From: G963663495 sp963663495
Lineage (GTDB): Bacteria; Bacteroidota; Rhodothermia; Rhodothermales; Bin80
Direction: 5' to 3'
Assembly: GCA_963663495.1 (NCBI GenBank)
Contig: OY760427.1
Location: forward strand, 2,294,001 to 2,358,000
DNA length: 64,000 bases
Shown here one piece after another: positions 44,114 through 53,423 of this stretch. Both the position numbers and the translations under genes were made by a program. Under the pieces are notes generated by a model. The model was not told where the DNA came from and did no database searches. It was given only the letters and a program-made list of their open reading frames with translations. The number at the start of each line of letters is the position of its first letter. Positions within the stretch are counted from its first letter, which is position 1.

Positions 44114-44830
44114 GTGTATCGCGTTCGTCTTAAAGATTTTGAGGGTCCGTTGGACCTGCTACTCTTTCTGGTTCGAAGAGATGAGCTGGATGTAATGGAT
44201 ATTCCCATTGCCTCCATAACCGAAGAATACCTGGATTACGTGCAGCAAGTAGCGGAATTAGACCTTGATCGGGTGGGCGACTTCCTTTATGCTGCAGCCA
44301 TGCTGATTGGTCTTAAGGCTAGGATGTTGCTACCGCGGCCCGAGGTGAAGGAAGGGGAGGTTGAAGATCCTCGACTTGAGCTGGTCGAACGGCTGCTGGA
44401 ATACGAGCGTTACAAAGTGGCTGCAGAGTCACTGACTACGATGCAGTCAGTGAGGATGGAGTTGTTCACGCGGGGTCGTGCGTCTGCCACGGATACCGAA
44501 CTACTGCAAGCGCACCAATTCAACAACGCTTCCACGGATGCATTGTTGAAGGCATTTTGCGGAATTGTATCACAGACAAAAGATACGCCCCAGGTGCGTG
44601 TCCGAGGCCCGGAGATTACGATAGCAGAACAGCGTGCATTTATTTTGGCGGTTTTGGCGGGCACCACAGGCGTACGGTTTTCCGAGCTGATCGCCGATAA
44701 AGGAAGTCCGTTCATCGTCGCCACATTCCTTGCGACCCTGGAAATGGCATTTCAGGGCATAATTGCGCTCCAGTTATCCGGTTCCGGTTACGACTTTGGT
44801 ATCCGGCGACTTAACGAAGCAGTGAAATGA
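44114..44830 (+). CDS. scpA: Segregation and condensation protein A
   Basis: The kleisin subunit of the bacterial SMC condensin complex, bridging the SMC head domains. The 238-residue protein starts Y-R-V-R-L-K-D-F-E-G-P-L-D-L-L-L-F-L-V, the ScpA N-terminal signature, followed by D-V-M-D-I-P-I-A-S-I-T-E-E-Y and a winged-helix C-terminus (V-L-A-G-T-T-G-V-R-F-S-E-L-I). The GTG start follows the upstream stop without a gap. It overlaps scpB by 4 bp, as usual for this pair. The smc gene itself is not in the window. Confidence 0.94.
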   Translation: MYRVRLKDFEGPLDLLLFLVRRDELDVMDIPIASITEEYLDYVQQVAELDLDRVGDFLYAAAMLIGLKARMLLPRPEVKEGEVEDPRLELVERLLEYERYKVAAESLTTMQSVRMELFTRGRASATDTELLQAHQFNNASTDALLKAFCGIVSQTKDTPQVRVRGPEITIAEQRAFILAVLAGTTGVRFSELIADKGSPFIVATFLATLEMAFQGIIALQLSGSGYDFGIRRLNEAVK

Positions 44831-45459
44831 GTGCATTAGATGTTACCCTGCGGCAAGTGCTAGAGGCGCTTGCATTCGCTGCGGACGAACCGGTCACTCC
44901 CGATCAGATTGCCGGGGTCTACGCGAAAGTGACGGGGAACAGGCGCCCAGCGCTTGCGGACATAGAAGCTGCGGCAGGTGCAGCCAATAAGGTGTACACG
45001 GATGCGGGAATTATTTTTCGTCTTCAACACTGGGCAGGGGGTTATTGCTTGTCTACGACAGCGACCGTAAGGGACTGCCTGACAGAGTATCTCCACACGG
45101 TGCGTGGACGCCGGTTGTCCAGGCCGCTGATGGAGACGCTTGCTATCCTAGCGTACCGCCAGCCCGCGACCAAGCCGGAGATTGACCATATTCGTGGAGT
45201 GGATTCAGACTATACGTTACGCAGGTTACAGGAAGTAGGTCTTGCTGATGTTGTAGGGCGGGCTGAAACGGTCGGTCGGCCTCTCTTGTATGGTACGACG
45301 AACGCGTTTCTTGAAGAGTTCGGACTCGGAAGCTTGGACCAGTTGCCGGATTTGCGTGAGATTGACGAACTGCTCGCGGATTCTCCTTCCGCGCAAGAAA
45401 AGGCGCGCTTGATCTTATTGGAGGGGTCGGGGCCACAAGCGGAACTGGATTTGGAATGA
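44827..45459 (+). CDS. scpB: Segregation and condensation protein B
   Basis: Partner of ScpA in the SMC complex, built of two winged-helix domains. The 210-residue protein has L-R-Q-V-L-E-A-L-A-F-A-A-D-E-P-V at the start, G-G-Y-C-L-S-T-T, then L-S-R-P-L-M-E-T-L-A-I-L-A-Y-R-Q-P-A-T-K-P-E-I-D-H-I-R-G-V-D, the strongest family signature, and R-P-L-L-Y-G-T-T-N-A-F-L-E-E-F-G-L. The ATG overlaps the scpA stop. Confidence 0.95.
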   Translation: MSALDVTLRQVLEALAFAADEPVTPDQIAGVYAKVTGNRRPALADIEAAAGAANKVYTDAGIIFRLQHWAGGYCLSTTATVRDCLTEYLHTVRGRRLSRPLMETLAILAYRQPATKPEIDHIRGVDSDYTLRRLQEVGLADVVGRAETVGRPLLYGTTNAFLEEFGLGSLDQLPDLREIDELLADSPSAQEKARLILLEGSGPQAELDLE

Positions 45460-46247
45460 ACAGCCAAAGAAAGAACGCTGGCGAAAGACCGTCCGATGAC
45501 CGAGCGGAGGCCATTGATGCGAAGCCATCGCTTGGGCGCCTGAACCGTTATGTGGCACGAGCAGGTGTGTGCTCCAGGCGCAAGGCGGATGGCCTAATTG
45601 ATCAGGGCTTGGTGAAGGTTAATGGACAGGTCGCCTCGCAGTACTGGTATCGTGTGCAACCATCGGACACGGTTCACGTGAATGGAAAGCTGATTACTCC
45701 GCGAACGCATCAATACTTTTTGCTGAACAAGCCCGATGATGTTATCAGCTCGGTATCGGATGATCGTGGGCGGAAGACCGTTATGGATCTGTTGCCAGCG
45801 CAGGACCGGGTAGGGATGTTTCCCGTTGGTCGGTTGGATCGTGATACCACGGGGCTCTTGATTTTGACCAACGATGGGGACTTGGCCCATCGATTGATGC
45901 ACCCGAGCTATTGCGTTACTAAGGGTTATGTTGTGACCACGAAACTGCCGGTGGCGAGAAAACACCTTGTTGAGATACGCAGTGGCGTAGAGCTTGAGGA
46001 CGGACGTGCTCACGCTGACTTGGCAATATTTGTTACAGATAAGGATCGAACGTGTGTGGGTATTGAAACTCATTCAGGACGCAACCGGCAGGTACGTCGT
46101 ATGTTTGAGGCTCTAGGTTACCAAGTGCAGAGGCTTGACCGGATATCGTATGCAGGGTTGTCCAAGCGGGGACTCAAGCGTGGTCGGCTGCGGAAGCTGA
46201 CCGATACTGAGATTGTGCGCATTCGCAAGCTCGTCAGACTTTATTGA
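45456..46247 (+). CDS. rluB: 23S rRNA pseudouridine synthase (RluB/RsuA family)
   Basis: Isomerises a specific uridine in rRNA, most likely in 23S helix 89-90 as for RluB. The 263-residue protein has a short charged N-terminal extension, an S4 RNA-binding domain (L-N-R-Y-V-A-R-A-G-V-C-S-R-R-K-A-D), and the catalytic G-R-L-D-R-D-T-T-G-L-L-I-L-T-N-D-G with the active Asp. H-S-G-R-N-R-Q-V-R-R-M follows. scpA-scpB-rluB is a widespread order. The start overlaps scpB by 4 bp. Confidence 0.93.
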   Translation: MNSQRKNAGERPSDDRAEAIDAKPSLGRLNRYVARAGVCSRRKADGLIDQGLVKVNGQVASQYWYRVQPSDTVHVNGKLITPRTHQYFLLNKPDDVISSVSDDRGRKTVMDLLPAQDRVGMFPVGRLDRDTTGLLILTNDGDLAHRLMHPSYCVTKGYVVTTKLPVARKHLVEIRSGVELEDGRAHADLAIFVTDKDRTCVGIETHSGRNRQVRRMFEALGYQVQRLDRISYAGLSKRGLKRGRLRKLTDTEIVRIRKLVRLY

Positions 46248-46258
46248 GGCATTCTGAG

Positions 46259-47761
46259 ATGGCAGACTCGTCAGACCCGATTGTCAGCACCCGGCGAGCC
46301 AAGGTTCGATCCGAAGGACTGACGTACGACGATGTTCTGCTGGTTCCCGGGCGATCGGAGGTCATGCCGCGCGATGTTGACATTTCCAGCCGGCTTACGC
46401 GGCAAATAAGACTTAACATTCCGCTGGTGTCCGCAGCAATGGATACGGTGACGGAGTCCCGTATGGCCATTGCGATGGCACGGGAAGGGGGTGTCGGGGT
46501 ACTTCACAAGAACATGTCCGCAGAAAAGCAGGCAGGCGAAGTCCGTCGTGTAAAGCGCTCGGAGAGCGGAATGATCCTAGATCCGCTAACGTTGCAGCCC
46601 GATCGTCAGGTTCGGGACGCACGGGCTCTAATGGCGCGTTATTCTATCGGCGGCATTCCGATCGTGGACGACACCGGACGGCTGGTTGGTATCGTGACCA
46701 ACCGTGATCTGCGCTTCCAGGCCGATGACGACGCCTCACTGCGAACGGTCATGACTACCGAGGGGCTGGTGACGGCACCGATAGGGACGACTCTTGAGCA
46801 AGCGGAGTCTACCCTACAGCGATTCAAGATTGAAAAACTTCCGGTCGTTGACGAGGGCGGGCTACTGCAAGGACTCATTACATTTAAGGATATTGAGAAG
46901 AAGCGGCGCCATCCGTCGGCTTGCAAGGATTCGCATGGCAGGTTGCGTGTAGGGGCGGCTATTGGCGTGACGGCGGATCTAATGGATAGGTTGGCACGCC
47001 TGCTGGAAGCCGAGGTTGACTTCATTGTGGTAGATACGGCCCATGGGCACAGCTTAGGAGTGTTGCGATCCTTGGAGAAAATTAGAATGGCAGCACCTGA
47101 GTTGGCTATAGTAGCGGGGAACGTGGCAACATCCGGGGGGACGCGAGATCTAATTACCGCAGGTGCCGACGCGGTAAAAGTAGGCGTAGGTCCCGGATCC
47201 ATTTGTACGACAAGAATCGTTGCAGGAGTTGGGGTACCGCAATTGACCGCCGTGATGGATTGCGCAACTGAGGCCGCAAAACACGATGTACCCATTATCG
47301 CTGACGGAGGAGTCAGGCAGACCGGTGACATTGCTAAGGCACTTGCTGCCGGGGCTGAAAGTGTCATGATTGGAAGCCTTTTCGCAGCAGCTGAAGAGAG
47401 TCCTGGTGAAACTGTATTGCTGGAAGGCCGCAAATTCAAAAGTTATCGTGGTATGGGGTCGATAGGGGCCATGGAACTTGGCAGCAAGGATCGGTATTTT
47501 CAGGATACGGAGGATGATATCGCCAAGTTGGTTCCAGAAGGAATTGAGGGAAGGGTGCCGTACAGTGGGGGCTTGAATGAGGTTGTTTACCAGATGATTG
47601 GTGGGTTGCGGGCTGCGATGGGTTACTGTGGTTGTGATGGGCTACCCTCATTCCGCGAATCTGCTCAATTTGTTCAGATCACGGATTCCGGCATCCGAGA
47701 AAGCCATCCGCACGATGTTCATATTACCCGTGAAGCGCCGAACTATGCCATTCGGCGGTAG
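46259..47761 (+). CDS. guaB: IMP dehydrogenase
   Basis: Catalyses the committed step of GMP synthesis, IMP to XMP with NAD. The 500-residue protein has the barrel start L-T-Y-D-D-V-L-L-V-P, tandem CBS domains (about residues 105-220), the catalytic loop G-P-G-S-I-C-T-T-R (Cys near residue 315), I-A-D-G-G-V-R-Q-T-G-D, and the flap with Y-R-G-M-G-S-I-G-A-M. The ATG at 46259 is preferred over TTG 46244. It is the last gene of the forward housekeeping run. Confidence 0.96.
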   Translation: MADSSDPIVSTRRAKVRSEGLTYDDVLLVPGRSEVMPRDVDISSRLTRQIRLNIPLVSAAMDTVTESRMAIAMAREGGVGVLHKNMSAEKQAGEVRRVKRSESGMILDPLTLQPDRQVRDARALMARYSIGGIPIVDDTGRLVGIVTNRDLRFQADDDASLRTVMTTEGLVTAPIGTTLEQAESTLQRFKIEKLPVVDEGGLLQGLITFKDIEKKRRHPSACKDSHGRLRVGAAIGVTADLMDRLARLLEAEVDFIVVDTAHGHSLGVLRSLEKIRMAAPELAIVAGNVATSGGTRDLITAGADAVKVGVGPGSICTTRIVAGVGVPQLTAVMDCATEAAKHDVPIIADGGVRQTGDIAKALAAGAESVMIGSLFAAAEESPGETVLLEGRKFKSYRGMGSIGAMELGSKDRYFQDTEDDIAKLVPEGIEGRVPYSGGLNEVVYQMIGGLRAAMGYCGCDGLPSFRESAQFVQITDSGIRESHPHDVHITREAPNYAIRR

Positions 47762-47916
47762 GATCGGTAAGTGTTATATAAGTTCTACTGATGATTGTTG
47801 TACAGCTACTCGGGCCTGACAGTGCTTAATTGGTCCAATGCACTTATATTGGTTCCCTGTCTGAGGCTTCCAATAGTCTTGTTGAATCGTTTCACCAATC
47901 TTTAGGTAATCGTATT

Positions 47917-50900
47917 ATGAAGAAAATGCTTCAATCGTCCGTCTTGACTGCGGGCGTGCCGCTGGGCATTGTACGTGCGGTCCTGTTCTGCCTGCTGGTT
48001 ATCGTTATGGTCGGCCAGGCGGCTGCACAGTCACATACCGTTCGAGGCACGGTGACTTCGTCGCTAGACAATTTACCTCTTGCCGGCGTAAACGTAGTCG
48101 AAGTGGGTACCATGAACGGTACTGCATCGGATGTGGACGGTACGTTCTCGCTAGTCGTTGCCGGTCCATCTGCTAGTCTGACTTTCACATTCGTAGGCTT
48201 CGTGACCCAGACAGTTGAGATTGACGGTCGGAACGATGTTTCCGTGGCTATGGCTGAGGATACGGCACTCTTGGAGGAGGTCGTTGTTACTGCCGGGGGC
48301 ATTGAGCGAAAGGAACGTGCAGTTGGGTATGCCGTGTCTGAGGTGAGCGGAGAGGATCTACGCGAGACGCGTGAAAACAACGTTGCCAACGCTCTAGCCG
48401 GCAAGGTCGCGGGTGTGCTCGTGACGAAGCCCGCTACGGGCCCTGCGGGTTCGAGCCGTGTAATCATTCGCGGTGCGTCCTCCCTCGGTCAGGATAGCCA
48501 ACCGTTATATGTTGTTGATGGCGTACCCATTGATAACAGCACGCTGGGTACTGCCGGCATGTGGGGCGGCTCTGACGGGGGCGATGGCATCGGGTCAGTC
48601 AACACTGACGATATTGAAAAGGTGACCGTCCTGAAAGGCCCATCCGCGGCCGCTCTTTATGGTACTAGGGCCAAGAATGGGGTCATCCTCATCACGACAA
48701 AGAAGGCGACACCGGGTTTGGGATTAGGAGTGGAGTTCAGCAGCAACACGACCTTTGAGGAAGTACTGGTCAAGACCGACTGGCAGGACACGTATGGTCA
48801 GGGTACTCGTGGAGCAAAACCGACTTCCGTTGGTGATGCCCTTACTACAGCAGACTATTCCTGGGGTGCAATGATGGATGGATCCGAAGTCATTAGCTGG
48901 GATGGTACCATGCAGTCGTATTCCAATGCAGCAGACGCAGTAGACGCGTTCTACAACACCGGGCTTACGTCCACAAACTCACTCGCACTGACGGCAGCAT
49001 CGCAGACTTCTACGATGCGTCTTGGTATGTCGCACTTGGAGAACGATGGCATCAGCCCCAATTCCGGTTTGCAGCGCACCTCGTTCTCCATGCGTGGAAC
49101 ATCAGAATTCGGTTCTAGGCTAAGCGCGGATGCCAAGCTTAATTTTGTCCGCGAATTTGTTGTTAACCGGCCTAGACTTTCCGATTCCCCGGGGAATGCC
49201 AATTATTCCGTTTACCAGCTTGCTCCGAATGTTGACGTAACCACGATGGAATGTCCTCCGGAGGATGAGGCCTGCACAGATCCAGGGCAGGATGTTGATG
49301 GCACGGAGCTTCATCGCGGGCTCTTTGGGAGCACTTTCACCAACAATCCCTATTGGTCTGCGCATCAGTTTACCAACAGTGACGAGGACCGAAGGGTCAT
49401 TGGTTTTGTGTCTCTCAATTATGATTTGGCTGAGTGGTTGTCGCTGATGGGACGTGTTGGGGGTGATACGTACACCACGCGTAGGACGGGCATTACCCCC
49501 TATGGTACTGCCTATTCTCCTCTTGGAGGCCAGAATGAGCAGGAATTTCGAATTACTGAGGTTAACACAGATTTCCTGCTGTCTGCGAACCGCGAGATCT
49601 CCAGCGGGATTGGCGTTCAGGCCAACTTGGGGGGTAACATTCTTTTCCGTGAAGCGGAAACGCTGACACTAAGCGGTGGAGGTGGTTTTAGTGTACCGGG
49701 CTTTGAAGTAGTGACTAACCAGAATACCCGGTCGCATGGTTACGGATTTAATGAGAAGCAGATCAATTCGTTGTACGGTTCAGCGGAAATTGCGTATAAC
49801 GACTACTTCTTTGTGACGGTTACGGCGCGAAACGACTGGTCCAGCACGCTTCCGGTAGACAATAATTCGTATTTCTATCCGTCCATCAGCGGTAGCTTTG
49901 TTTTCAGTGACGCACTTGAAATGCCTTCGTGGTTGAGCTTTGGTAAGGTACGTGCCTCGTGGGCCGAGGTCGGTGGCGATGCGAATCCATACAGCTTGGT
50001 CCTGACCTACGGCCTAAGTGGAAGTCACCTAGGCCAACCGAGAGGTGGTATTGCCCAGGGGCAAATTCCGCGGGCCACCTTGAAGCCATCCTCTAGTGTC
50101 GGGATTGAGTGGGGCTTCGACCTGCGCTTTATTGAGAATCGCTTTGGTCTTGACTTCACATGGTACACCCAGTCCGCTACCGATCAGATCTTTTCGACGA
50201 CGATTTCGAACGCCTCTGGATTTGGAAGCCAACTCATCAACGCCGGGGAAATCAAGAATTCCGGCGTTGAGCTGCTGCTCACGACCACTCCAGTACGGAC
50301 TGGTGATTTTCGGTGGTCAATGGATTTGAACCTTTCGCGGAACATAAACGAGGTAGTGGAGCTGGTTTATGGACAAACCTCGCTAGTGCTTGCCGAGAGT
50401 CGGCATCGCGGAAATTTTGTGACCGCCGATGTAGGGGAAGCCTTTGGGGCGATTAAGGGACGCAAGTACCGCCGCCAGAACCTGCCGGAAGGCGACCCTG
50501 CAGCATCAGATTGCGATGCTACGGGACCGATAGTGCATGACGAGGAAGGCCTACCAATGCGGACAGGTGACCTTTGTGTTATCGGCAATGGAACGCCGGA
50601 TTTCATTGGCGGGATTTCAAACTCCATTCGTTACCGTAACCTGACCCTTAGCATGCTCGTCGATCTTAGGTTTGGCGGAGACATTTTCTCAGTTACCAAT
50701 AGTGCCGCCTACAGCAATGGCTTGCACAAGAACACGCTGCAGGGACGAGATGTAGGCTACATCGTTGGCGATGGTGTAAACGAAGATGGTGATGCCAATG
50801 AGGTTCAAGTTGATCCTCAAGACTATTGGGGCCGTATCGGCGGAGGCTTTATTGGCGAGGAGTTTGTTTATGACGCCAGTTTCGCAAAGATTCGCGAACT

Positions 50901-51120
50901 GCAGTTAAGCTATCGGCTTCCAACGCGGATTTTCGCACGAACCCCGGTGAAGGTAGCAACGGTTTCATTGGTGGCACGTAACCTGTGGATTCTCTACAGT
51001 AACGTGGATAACATTGACCCCGAGTCCATCTTCAACAATACGCACCAGGGCATAGGGCTTGAGCACTCCGGTGTACCGCAGACCCGTAGCATCGGGCTCA
51101 ATCTCAATGTGCGCCTATAG
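47917..51120 (+). CDS. SusC/RagA-family TonB-linked outer membrane protein
   Basis: An outer-membrane, TonB-dependent importer that forms a complex with the SusD lipoprotein to take up oligosaccharides or peptides. The 1067-residue protein has a signal peptide (about 1-38, ending A-A-A-Q), a carboxypeptidase-like regulatory domain (about 40-115, G-T-V-T-S-S-L-D-N-L-P-L-A-G-V-N-V), the L-E-E-V-V-V-T-A-G-G TonB-box region, a plug with R-G-A-S-S-L-G-Q-D-S-Q-P-L-Y-V-V-D-G-V-P-I, and the long barrel. The ATG at 47917 begins the signal peptide. The paired susD follows 49 bp later. The substrate cannot be told: no glycoside hydrolase or peptidase is adjacent. Confidence 0.95.
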   Translation: MKKMLQSSVLTAGVPLGIVRAVLFCLLVIVMVGQAAAQSHTVRGTVTSSLDNLPLAGVNVVEVGTMNGTASDVDGTFSLVVAGPSASLTFTFVGFVTQTVEIDGRNDVSVAMAEDTALLEEVVVTAGGIERKERAVGYAVSEVSGEDLRETRENNVANALAGKVAGVLVTKPATGPAGSSRVIIRGASSLGQDSQPLYVVDGVPIDNSTLGTAGMWGGSDGGDGIGSVNTDDIEKVTVLKGPSAAALYGTRAKNGVILITTKKATPGLGLGVEFSSNTTFEEVLVKTDWQDTYGQGTRGAKPTSVGDALTTADYSWGAMMDGSEVISWDGTMQSYSNAADAVDAFYNTGLTSTNSLALTAASQTSTMRLGMSHLENDGISPNSGLQRTSFSMRGTSEFGSRLSADAKLNFVREFVVNRPRLSDSPGNANYSVYQLAPNVDVTTMECPPEDEACTDPGQDVDGTELHRGLFGSTFTNNPYWSAHQFTNSDEDRRVIGFVSLNYDLAEWLSLMGRVGGDTYTTRRTGITPYGTAYSPLGGQNEQEFRITEVNTDFLLSANREISSGIGVQANLGGNILFREAETLTLSGGGGFSVPGFEVVTNQNTRSHGYGFNEKQINSLYGSAEIAYNDYFFVTVTARNDWSSTLPVDNNSYFYPSISGSFVFSDALEMPSWLSFGKVRASWAEVGGDANPYSLVLTYGLSGSHLGQPRGGIAQGQIPRATLKPSSSVGIEWGFDLRFIENRFGLDFTWYTQSATDQIFSTTISNASGFGSQLINAGEIKNSGVELLLTTTPVRTGDFRWSMDLNLSRNINEVVELVYGQTSLVLAESRHRGNFVTADVGEAFGAIKGRKYRRQNLPEGDPAASDCDATGPIVHDEEGLPMRTGDLCVIGNGTPDFIGGISNSIRYRNLTLSMLVDLRFGGDIFSVTNSAAYSNGLHKNTLQGRDVGYIVGDGVNEDGDANEVQVDPQDYWGRIGGGFIGEEFVYDASFAKIRELQLSYRLPTRIFARTPVKVATVSLVARNLWILYSNVDNIDPESIFNNTHQGIGLEHSGVPQTRSIGLNLNVRL

Positions 51121-51169
51121 TACATTGAATCTTCCCAACCAGCGACTAAACAATAAGAGGACCACAACC

Positions 51170-52711
51170 ATGAGAACTATGCCAAATGGATTGTTCGGCA
51201 GTCTCGCCGTAGCGGCTTGTTTCTTTTTCTTTTCCGCTTGCACCGACGGGTTTGAAGAGTTGAATGTTAACCCGACACAGGCCGTCCAGATCAGCCCCAA
51301 CTTTAAAATCACAGACATTCAGCTTCAAATTTCAGGTCAGCGGTTTGAGAACTGGCGGACGAATCTGATCTACAGTTCTACGATGGTCCAGCACTTTGCC
51401 GCACTTCCAGGATACTGGTCAGGGGATAAGTACACCTATAACAGTTCCTATTCTGCGGCCATGTGGGATCGCTATTATCCCAATATTGCCAAGAACTTGG
51501 AGGATCTGCTATTGCAGACTTCCGAGGATCCTGAAATGGCGAACATGCATCATATCGCGCAGATCCTGCGTGTACTGATGTATCACCGCCTGACGGACTT
51601 GTACGGAGATATTCCGTATTCAGAAGCAGGACGTGGCTTCATTGATGTGATTACGCAGCCTGCATATGATCGGCAGTCTGACATCTACGCCGACATGTTG
51701 GCCAAGTTGGAAGCTGCTGCGTCTGGTCTCACCGCAAGCAGTGCGACGTATGGATCAGGGGACTTGATGTATCAGGGCGATGTGGAGCAGTGGCGTAAGT
51801 TCGCTAATTCCTTGATGTTGCGATTGGGGATGCGACTTGTGAAAGTCGACCCGGCTGGCGCACAGTCCTGGGTCCAGAAGGCCATTAGTGGCGGTACCAT
51901 GGAGAGCAACGACGACATCGCCTTTGTGCCGCACAATGACCCTTCAGGTTGGCGCAACGGCAACGGCCAAGTGTTTCAAGCTGACGGTAATCCTCGCATT
52001 TCCGAATTCTTTGCTAACTGGATGGTTGAGCACGATGACCCCCGCCTGAATGTGTACGGCATGGTGCCAGTGGCCGGCGCTCCGGTGGTTGGTCTGCCTA
52101 ATGGACGTGTTACAGGAGGCTCCGACGCCGACTTCGGAATTGAGAACCATTCTTCCTGGATTAGCTGCGATGGGGATCCTCGTCCGGCGCCGTGCGGGAT
52201 GGATGTCTACCTCACAATTAATCCTGTAATTAAGGGATGGGATGATCCAATGTTTTTTATGACCTATGCAGAGGTGGAATTGCTTAAGGCTGAAGCCGCG
52301 TTAAGGGGCTGGCATAGCGGTGAACCCGCGTTGCACTATTTCTTTGGTGTTCGCGCAGCAATGGAGTACCTGGTCATGTACGGTGAGGAGGCTGAGATTA
52401 GTGGCGATGCAATTGGTACTTATCTTGCTAATAATCCGTACGATCCTGCTACGGCCATGGAGCAGATCAATACACAGCTATGGGCGGCAGTTTTGTTGAA
52501 CGAGTATGAGGCATACGCCAATTATCGCCGAACTGGTTATCCTGCCATTACTCCCATCAACTTCCCGGGTAATGAGGCTGGCGGCCAAGTGCCTCGTCGG
52601 CTCCGTTATCGTCAGGCAGAACAGGTAGCGAATCCTGTTAACTACTCTGCGGCCATTTCCAATCAGGGCCCCGACGAGTTCACCACGCGCATATGGTGGG
52701 ATTCGCAGTAG
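51170..52711 (+). CDS. SusD/RagB-family nutrient-binding lipoprotein
   Basis: The surface-exposed lid of the SusCD importer. The 513-residue protein has a lipoprotein signal peptide with lipobox F-F-S-A-C (Cys24), then D-G-F-E-E-L-N-V-N-P-T. The helical TPR-like SusD-like fold includes L-T-D-L-Y-G-D-I-P-Y-S-E-A and Y-A-E-V-E-L-L-K-A-E-A-A-L-R-G, and the end R-L-R-Y is followed by the typical Y-P-x-x-E region. It belongs to the SusD-like-2 group. The ATG at 51170 is preceded by AAGAGG at 51155-51160, a plausible ribosome-binding site. Confidence 0.94.
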   Translation: MRTMPNGLFGSLAVAACFFFFSACTDGFEELNVNPTQAVQISPNFKITDIQLQISGQRFENWRTNLIYSSTMVQHFAALPGYWSGDKYTYNSSYSAAMWDRYYPNIAKNLEDLLLQTSEDPEMANMHHIAQILRVLMYHRLTDLYGDIPYSEAGRGFIDVITQPAYDRQSDIYADMLAKLEAAASGLTASSATYGSGDLMYQGDVEQWRKFANSLMLRLGMRLVKVDPAGAQSWVQKAISGGTMESNDDIAFVPHNDPSGWRNGNGQVFQADGNPRISEFFANWMVEHDDPRLNVYGMVPVAGAPVVGLPNGRVTGGSDADFGIENHSSWISCDGDPRPAPCGMDVYLTINPVIKGWDDPMFFMTYAEVELLKAEAALRGWHSGEPALHYFFGVRAAMEYLVMYGEEAEISGDAIGTYLANNPYDPATAMEQINTQLWAAVLLNEYEAYANYRRTGYPAITPINFPGNEAGGQVPRRLRYRQAEQVANPVNYSAAISNQGPDEFTTRIWWDSQ

Positions 52712-53423
52712 AGCGCGGCCACTCTCATTTATTAAGGGAATTATGAGGGACTGAAGCTGACAAGGCGTTACCCGAGCCCGAACCCGACCCCAAGCACAGA
52801 CAGGGGTGTCTGGCACCGGTTCACTCAAGTCCTCGAGCCGCAGCGACCAGTATGCACGGTGGTGGCCGAGTCTATCTTGGGGTGTCCAAGGCTTTATTCC
52901 TGAAAAGTCATAAATTATCAATCGGAGGTGTTTAGCAGATTTTATCCGGTACTTTCGATGGAACCCCTTTCATTGCCGAAACCGTCGCGTCGGTCCATGA
53001 TCTCAATTTGCGCCACGTCCAATTCTCGGGCGTTGCAACGGACGGGTATGTAGGGTATACCAGTGCAGATATATGTTTGTGCGCCATCCGAGCAAGGCAA
53101 TGAAGACTCTGATGCAGAAGAGTGACTGATTAAGGGAACCGCGATACTTGCGCAGTCGGGTTCAAGTTATGCCCGAACGCCTAAGTGCAAACAGTATTGA
53201 ACGATGAACCATCGACTAGATCCACATTAGGCACGAGCCACAGATTGCTTTAGAATGTTTGCAGACGGACCGTCACCCCCTCTATATAATTCTACATCAA
53301 TAGACTCGACTCTACTGTAGCCGCGCCGCAGGGCAATCCACGCCGGATACCCAATAATGGATAGGGCGTGATAAGTCAAGCAGATCAATTTACTATTCTC
53401 AACTCACTTTTCGACGCTGAATC
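52712..53423. other. Roughly 0.7-kb gap with a possible gene remnant
   Basis: No complete gene is seen. On the forward strand at about 52941-53104, an open stretch without a start codon reads L-S-G-T-F-D-G-T-P-F-I-A-E-T-V-A-S-V-H-D-L-N and continues about 30 residues to a stop. It looks protein-like but I recognise no family. A tiny decayed lipoprotein gene linked to the SusCD locus is possible. The remaining sequence shows nothing I can name; a promoter for the next receptor should lie near 53280-53420. Confidence 0.4.
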
